NCBI GenBank assembly: GCA_964524705.1
Contig: CAZGDB010000013.1
Coordinates: forward strand, 1 to 44,354
DNA from: CAZGDB01 sp964524705
GTDB lineage: Bacteria; Pseudomonadota; Gammaproteobacteria; Berkiellales; Berkiellaceae
Direction: 5' to 3'
Length of the DNA: 44,354 nt
This document shows, piece by piece, positions 41,049 to 44,354 of the stretch (its first letter is position 1; every line of letters begins with the position of its first letter). A program made the translations under genes and the position numbers. Below the pieces are notes generated by a model. That model was not told where the DNA came from. It did no database searches and worked only from the letters and a program-made list of their open reading frames with translations.

Positions 41049-42240
41049 ATGCCTGGATAGTCGCTAATGCTTCTGCCAATCTCGTTACTGATTCCTCTAG
41101 GACTGCATCACTGGTTGCAAAGGATAACCGTAGGTGTCCTGGGCTGCCAAACGCGCTTCCTGGGACTACAGCCAATAATGCTTTTTGTAGCAGATAGTTA
41201 CTTAAGGCTAAATCATCGGCTAATTGCGGGTGATTGCGTAGTACGCCTTCTACGCTAGGGAAGGTATAGAATGTGCCATCGGAAGGGGTACAGTGGATAC
41301 CGGGTATCTTATTCAACTGTTGAATCAATGTATCATGTCGTTTTTTAAAGATGTTACGAGAGGTAGCTAAAAAGTCTTGGGGCCCTGTTAGTGCCGCTAG
41401 AGCTGCCTTTTGTGCAATCGAGCAAGGGTTAGAGGTGCTTTGACTTTGAATCATGCCCATGGCTTGTATCAGTTCAGTAGGGCCTGCAGCATAGCCTATA
41501 CGCCAGCCAGTCATCGCATAAGTTTTAGATACTCCATTTAAAACTAAAGTACGGTCCTGAAACGATGGGTCAGCCATGACGATATTGGCAAAGTCCATAG
41601 ACCACAGGCTGTGTTCATAAATATCATCAGACACAACTAGCACATCAGGGTATTTTTTTAATACTTCTGCTAAGGCTTTGAGCTCTGCTAAGGTATAAGC
41701 CATACCACTGGGGTTAGAAGGGCTATTAAGAACCAACATTTTCGTTTTAGGAGACAGTGCGGCTTCTAAGAGTGCAGGGGTAAGCTTATGTGCGGTCTCT
41801 ACGCTGGTTTCAATAACTTTAGGGGTGGCATTGGCTAAGAGCACCATATCTGGGTAAGAGACCCAGTAGGGGGCGGGAATCAGGACTTCATCACCTTCAT
41901 TTAAATAGGCTTGCGCAAGGTTATAAAAAACTTGTTTGCCGCCACAAGAAACCATTACTTGGTTCGCATGGTAACTAATATTATTTTCAGTTTTAAATTT
42001 TTGTACGATAGCTTCACGCAACGGCATTATGCCTTCAACAGCGGTGTATTTTGTAAAACCATCTTGAATCGCTTTAATAGCTGCTGCTTTAATATGTTCT
42101 GGGGTATCAAAATCAGGCTCCCCAACGGCTAAGTTTAACACCGGTTGTCCTGCTGCTTTTAAGCTCTGTGCCTTAGCAGATAAGGTCAGAGTAGGAGAGG
42201 GTTTGATTTTTTGGGAGCGCTGTGATAATTTGTATGTCAA
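41047..42240 (-). CDS. aspC: Aspartate aminotransferase family (class I, subgroup I-gamma/I-beta-like), PLP enzyme
   Basis: The 397-residue PLP enzyme has K239 in NGVSKTYAMTGWRIGY as the Schiff-base Lys, the DDIY motif (205-208), GEPDFDTP (40-47) and SPSNPSG. This is the AspC/AatA type of Bacillus and Thermus, interconverting aspartate and 2-oxoglutarate with oxaloacetate and glutamate. Close relatives can also use prephenate, so arogenate formation is possible. The start seems to be TTG at 42240 (MTYKLSQRSQKIKPSPTLTL), with GAGAAG just upstream; no in-frame ATG fits the N-terminus. It is divergent from uvrB and ends in the shared terminator. Confidence 0.92.
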   Translation of the reverse strand: MTYKLSQRSQKIKPSPTLTLSAKAQSLKAAGQPVLNLAVGEPDFDTPEHIKAAAIKAIQDGFTKYTAVEGIMPLREAIVQKFKTENNISYHANQVMVSCGGKQVFYNLAQAYLNEGDEVLIPAPYWVSYPDMVLLANATPKVIETSVETAHKLTPALLEAALSPKTKMLVLNSPSNPSGMAYTLAELKALAEVLKKYPDVLVVSDDIYEHSLWSMDFANIVMADPSFQDRTLVLNGVSKTYAMTGWRIGYAAGPTELIQAMGMIQSQSTSNPCSIAQKAALAALTGPQDFLATSRNIFKKRHDTLIQQLNKIPGIHCTPSDGTFYTFPSVEGVLRNHPQLADDLALSNYLLQKALLAVVPGSAFGSPGHLRLSFATSDAVLEESVTRLAEALATIQA

Positions 42241-42303
42241 CTTTCTTCTCGCATATGCCGAACTTAATTCGTGCGACTATGCCACAGTTTAGTAGAGTGT
42301 CCA

Positions 42304-44328
42304 ATGGCTTTATTTTCGTTAAAGACAAATTTTTCACCCTGTGGAGATCAGCCCACAGCGATTGCCACCTTAACCAAAGCATTACAGGCTAAAGAGCCAC
42401 ATGTGACACTTTTAGGTGCTACTGGAACTGGTAAAACTTTTACGATGGCGCAGGTCATTACACAGTTAGAGCGGCCGACTATGATTATGGCACCTAATAA
42501 AACTTTAGCTGCACAGCTCTATGGGGAAATGCGGGCATTTTTTCCAGATAATGCCGTGGAATATTTTGTTTCTTATTATGATTATTATCAGCCTGAAGCC
42601 TATGTGCCTTCTAGTGATACCTATATTGAAAAAGATTCTGCGATTAATGAACAAATCGAACAACTACGGTTATCTGCAACGCGTTCCCTATTAGAACGGC
42701 GTGATTGTATTATTGTGGCAACAGTGTCAGCTATTTATGGATTGGGAGATCCTAGCGCTTACCTTTCGATGACCTTGTCGCTCAAACAAGGTGAAATTTT
42801 TAATCCAAAGATGATCCTACAGAAGTTAGTTGCCATGCAATATAAACGTAATGATATGGTGTTAGAGCGTGGGAACTTTAGGGTGCGTGGAGAAGTGATT
42901 GATGTGTTTCCAGCGGACTCAGGGTTAGCAGCCATTAGAATTGCATTTTTTGATGATGTGATTGAGCAATTGGCACATTTAGATCCATTGACGGGAGAAA
43001 TCTTAGGGCGTTGTGCACAAGTTACTATTTTCCCGAAAAGCCATTATGTTGCTCCACGAGAACAAGTTGTTAATGCAATGGAAAATATTAAGCTGGAGTT
43101 AAAAGAACGTTTAGCTGTTTTAGAGTCAGAACATAAATTATTAGAATATCAGCGTTTAAAAGAACGTACGCAGTATGATTTAGAGATGATGCAGGAAGTT
43201 GGCTATTGTTCAGGAATTGAAAATTATTCGCGTCATTTGACAGGGCATGCTCCAGGAGAGCCACCTCCGACCTTGTTTGATTACTTACCAGAAGATGCCT
43301 TACTATTTTTAGATGAGTCACATGTTTTAGTGCCTCAATTGGGCGCGATGTATAAAGGGGATAGGGCTCGTAAAGAAAATCTAGTCAATTATGGGTTCAG
43401 ATTACCTTCTGCTTTAGATAATAGACCTTTAACTTTTGAGGAATTTGAAAGCAGAGCACCACAGACAGTATTTGTCTCAGCTACTCCAGGAAACTACGAG
43501 TATGACCATTCTAAGACTGTGACAGACCAGGTGGTGCGTCCTACGGGGATTTTAGATCCTATTATTGTGATTCGACCTGTTGCGAGCCAAGTACAAGATT
43601 TATTATCAGAAGCCAATATACGCGCAGCACGAAAAGAACGTGTCTTAGTAACGACTTTGACTAAAAAAATGTCTGAAGACCTTTGTGATTATCTCAATAC
43701 GCATGGGGTGAAAACCAGATATCTACATTCGGAAATTGATACCGTAGAACGTATGGAAATCTTGCGGGATTTACGGTTGGGTGCCTTTGATGTCTTGGTA
43801 GGGATTAACCTTTTAAGGGAAGGTCTGGATTTACCAGAAGTCTCTTTAGTAGCCATTCTAGATGCAGATAAGGAAGGGTTTTTACGCTCTACACGCTCCT
43901 TGGTGCAGACTATTGGTCGTGCTGCTCGACATATAGAGGGTACTGCTATTTTATATGCAGATAAAGTCACCAAAAGTATGCGTGAAGCAATGGATGAAAC
44001 CGCACGGCGTCGTTCTAAACAAGAAGCCTATAATGCTTTGCATCAGATAACACCTATGCGTATTGAAAAAGCCATTCAGGATGTGTTGGACTTAGGGGCG
44101 CCTGCACCTAAGAAGGGTAAAGGCAAGGGTAAGACAGCGCCTGCAGTTATGGTTTCAGAGTTTCATTCAGAGAAGGATTTAATCGCGGAAATCAAACGCT
44201 TAAAAACAAAGTTAGCAACTCATGTTTCAGCCTTAGAGTTTGAAAAGGCCTGTGAAGTGCGTGATATTTTGAAGGTGTTAGAGCAACGATTATTGATTCC
44301 CCGCTCTCCCAAACTTGATCAAACCTGA
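42304..44328 (+). CDS. uvrB: UvrABC excision-repair system protein B
   Basis: The 674-residue DNA-damage verifying helicase-like subunit of UvrABC equals E. coli UvrB in length (673). It has Walker A GATGTGKT (38-45), the beta-hairpin YYDYYQPEAYVP (about 92-103) that is threaded between strands, DESH (337-340), helicase motif VI (QTIGRAARH), and the C-terminal UVR domain for UvrC contact (about 630-666). ATG 42304 fits the family N-terminus (FSLKTNFSPCGDQP); an upstream GTG at 42271 is rejected. The ribosome site is poor. No LexA box (CTGT-N8-ACAG) is seen in the 63 bases shared with the aminotransferase start. The gene is complete, with 26 bases after it. Confidence 0.98.
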   Translation: MALFSLKTNFSPCGDQPTAIATLTKALQAKEPHVTLLGATGTGKTFTMAQVITQLERPTMIMAPNKTLAAQLYGEMRAFFPDNAVEYFVSYYDYYQPEAYVPSSDTYIEKDSAINEQIEQLRLSATRSLLERRDCIIVATVSAIYGLGDPSAYLSMTLSLKQGEIFNPKMILQKLVAMQYKRNDMVLERGNFRVRGEVIDVFPADSGLAAIRIAFFDDVIEQLAHLDPLTGEILGRCAQVTIFPKSHYVAPREQVVNAMENIKLELKERLAVLESEHKLLEYQRLKERTQYDLEMMQEVGYCSGIENYSRHLTGHAPGEPPPTLFDYLPEDALLFLDESHVLVPQLGAMYKGDRARKENLVNYGFRLPSALDNRPLTFEEFESRAPQTVFVSATPGNYEYDHSKTVTDQVVRPTGILDPIIVIRPVASQVQDLLSEANIRAARKERVLVTTLTKKMSEDLCDYLNTHGVKTRYLHSEIDTVERMEILRDLRLGAFDVLVGINLLREGLDLPEVSLVAILDADKEGFLRSTRSLVQTIGRAARHIEGTAILYADKVTKSMREAMDETARRRSKQEAYNALHQITPMRIEKAIQDVLDLGAPAPKKGKGKGKTAPAVMVSEFHSEKDLIAEIKRLKTKLATHVSALEFEKACEVRDILKVLEQRLLIPRSPKLDQT

Positions 44329-44354
44329 TCATACTGGGTGAACTACAATACTTG

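Noticed and set aside
42241..42303. SOS (LexA) box upstream of uvrB
   Set aside because: No CTGT-N8-ACAG or close variant in the 63 bases between the divergent starts.

Overview
The window looks like a gammaproteobacterial chromosome segment of low to moderate G+C. Several genes are closest to gammaproteobacterial types: FadE of about 810 aa, a short NagZ, PepN, Slt, the 1600-aa NAD-glutamate dehydrogenase and FadL. Ankyrin-like proteins, membrane-anchored low-complexity proteins and an effector-like nuclease-fold protein suggest a host-associated lineage, perhaps Legionellales/Coxiellaceae. That placement is an inference. No transposase, phage gene, rRNA or CRISPR array was seen. The sequence is a scaffold: five N runs interrupt pepN (twice), an ankyrin-like gene, a glutamine-repeat gene and a thiolase gene. 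These are assembly gaps, not mutations.

Layout. 1-4.4 kb: the start of a type IV pilin gene (minus), a tRNA-Thr(CGT) with its own promoter, brnQ, and a convergent operon acyltransferase - HAD phosphatase - hemH. The ferrochelatase carries an internal cysteine cluster like that of the [2Fe-2S] class. 4.5-7.4 kb: a small basic protein, then a secreted protein directly followed by a chemoreceptor-like protein with PAS and MCP signalling regions. 7.7-15.2 kb: pepN (split by gaps) and the giant glutamate dehydrogenase, both serving amino-acid catabolism.

15.2-22.3 kb is the accessory-looking part. Five unfamiliar proteins (one helical with a Pro/Ala tail, three ankyrin-like, one with MQQQQ repeats) flank korAB, a 2-oxoglutarate:ferredoxin oxidoreductase. 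22.3-24.8 kb (minus): lytic transglycosylase slt followed by an RsbW-like ATPase.

24.8-36.1 kb is a complete fatty-acid utilisation block: fadE, a FadI-like thiolase, a FadJ-like hydratase/dehydrogenase, a FadN-like fusion with the opposite domain order, a second thiolase (FadA-like), fadL and a TetR-type regulator. FadL would import long-chain fatty acids, the enzymes would degrade them to acetyl-CoA, and the regulator is a likely local controller. Acetyl-CoA catabolism, KorAB and glutamate dehydrogenase all meet at 2-oxoglutarate, which fits a lifestyle of eating lipids and amino acids.

36.2-44.3 kb: a C-terminally anchored endonuclease/exonuclease/phosphatase-fold protein, an overlapping antisense hypothetical gene, a secreted hypothetical protein divergent from an L,D-transpeptidase-nagZ pair (peptidoglycan editing and recycling), two tandem paralogous glycine-zipper membrane proteins with matching promoters and UUCG terminators, an aspartate-type aminotransferase, and divergent uvrB.
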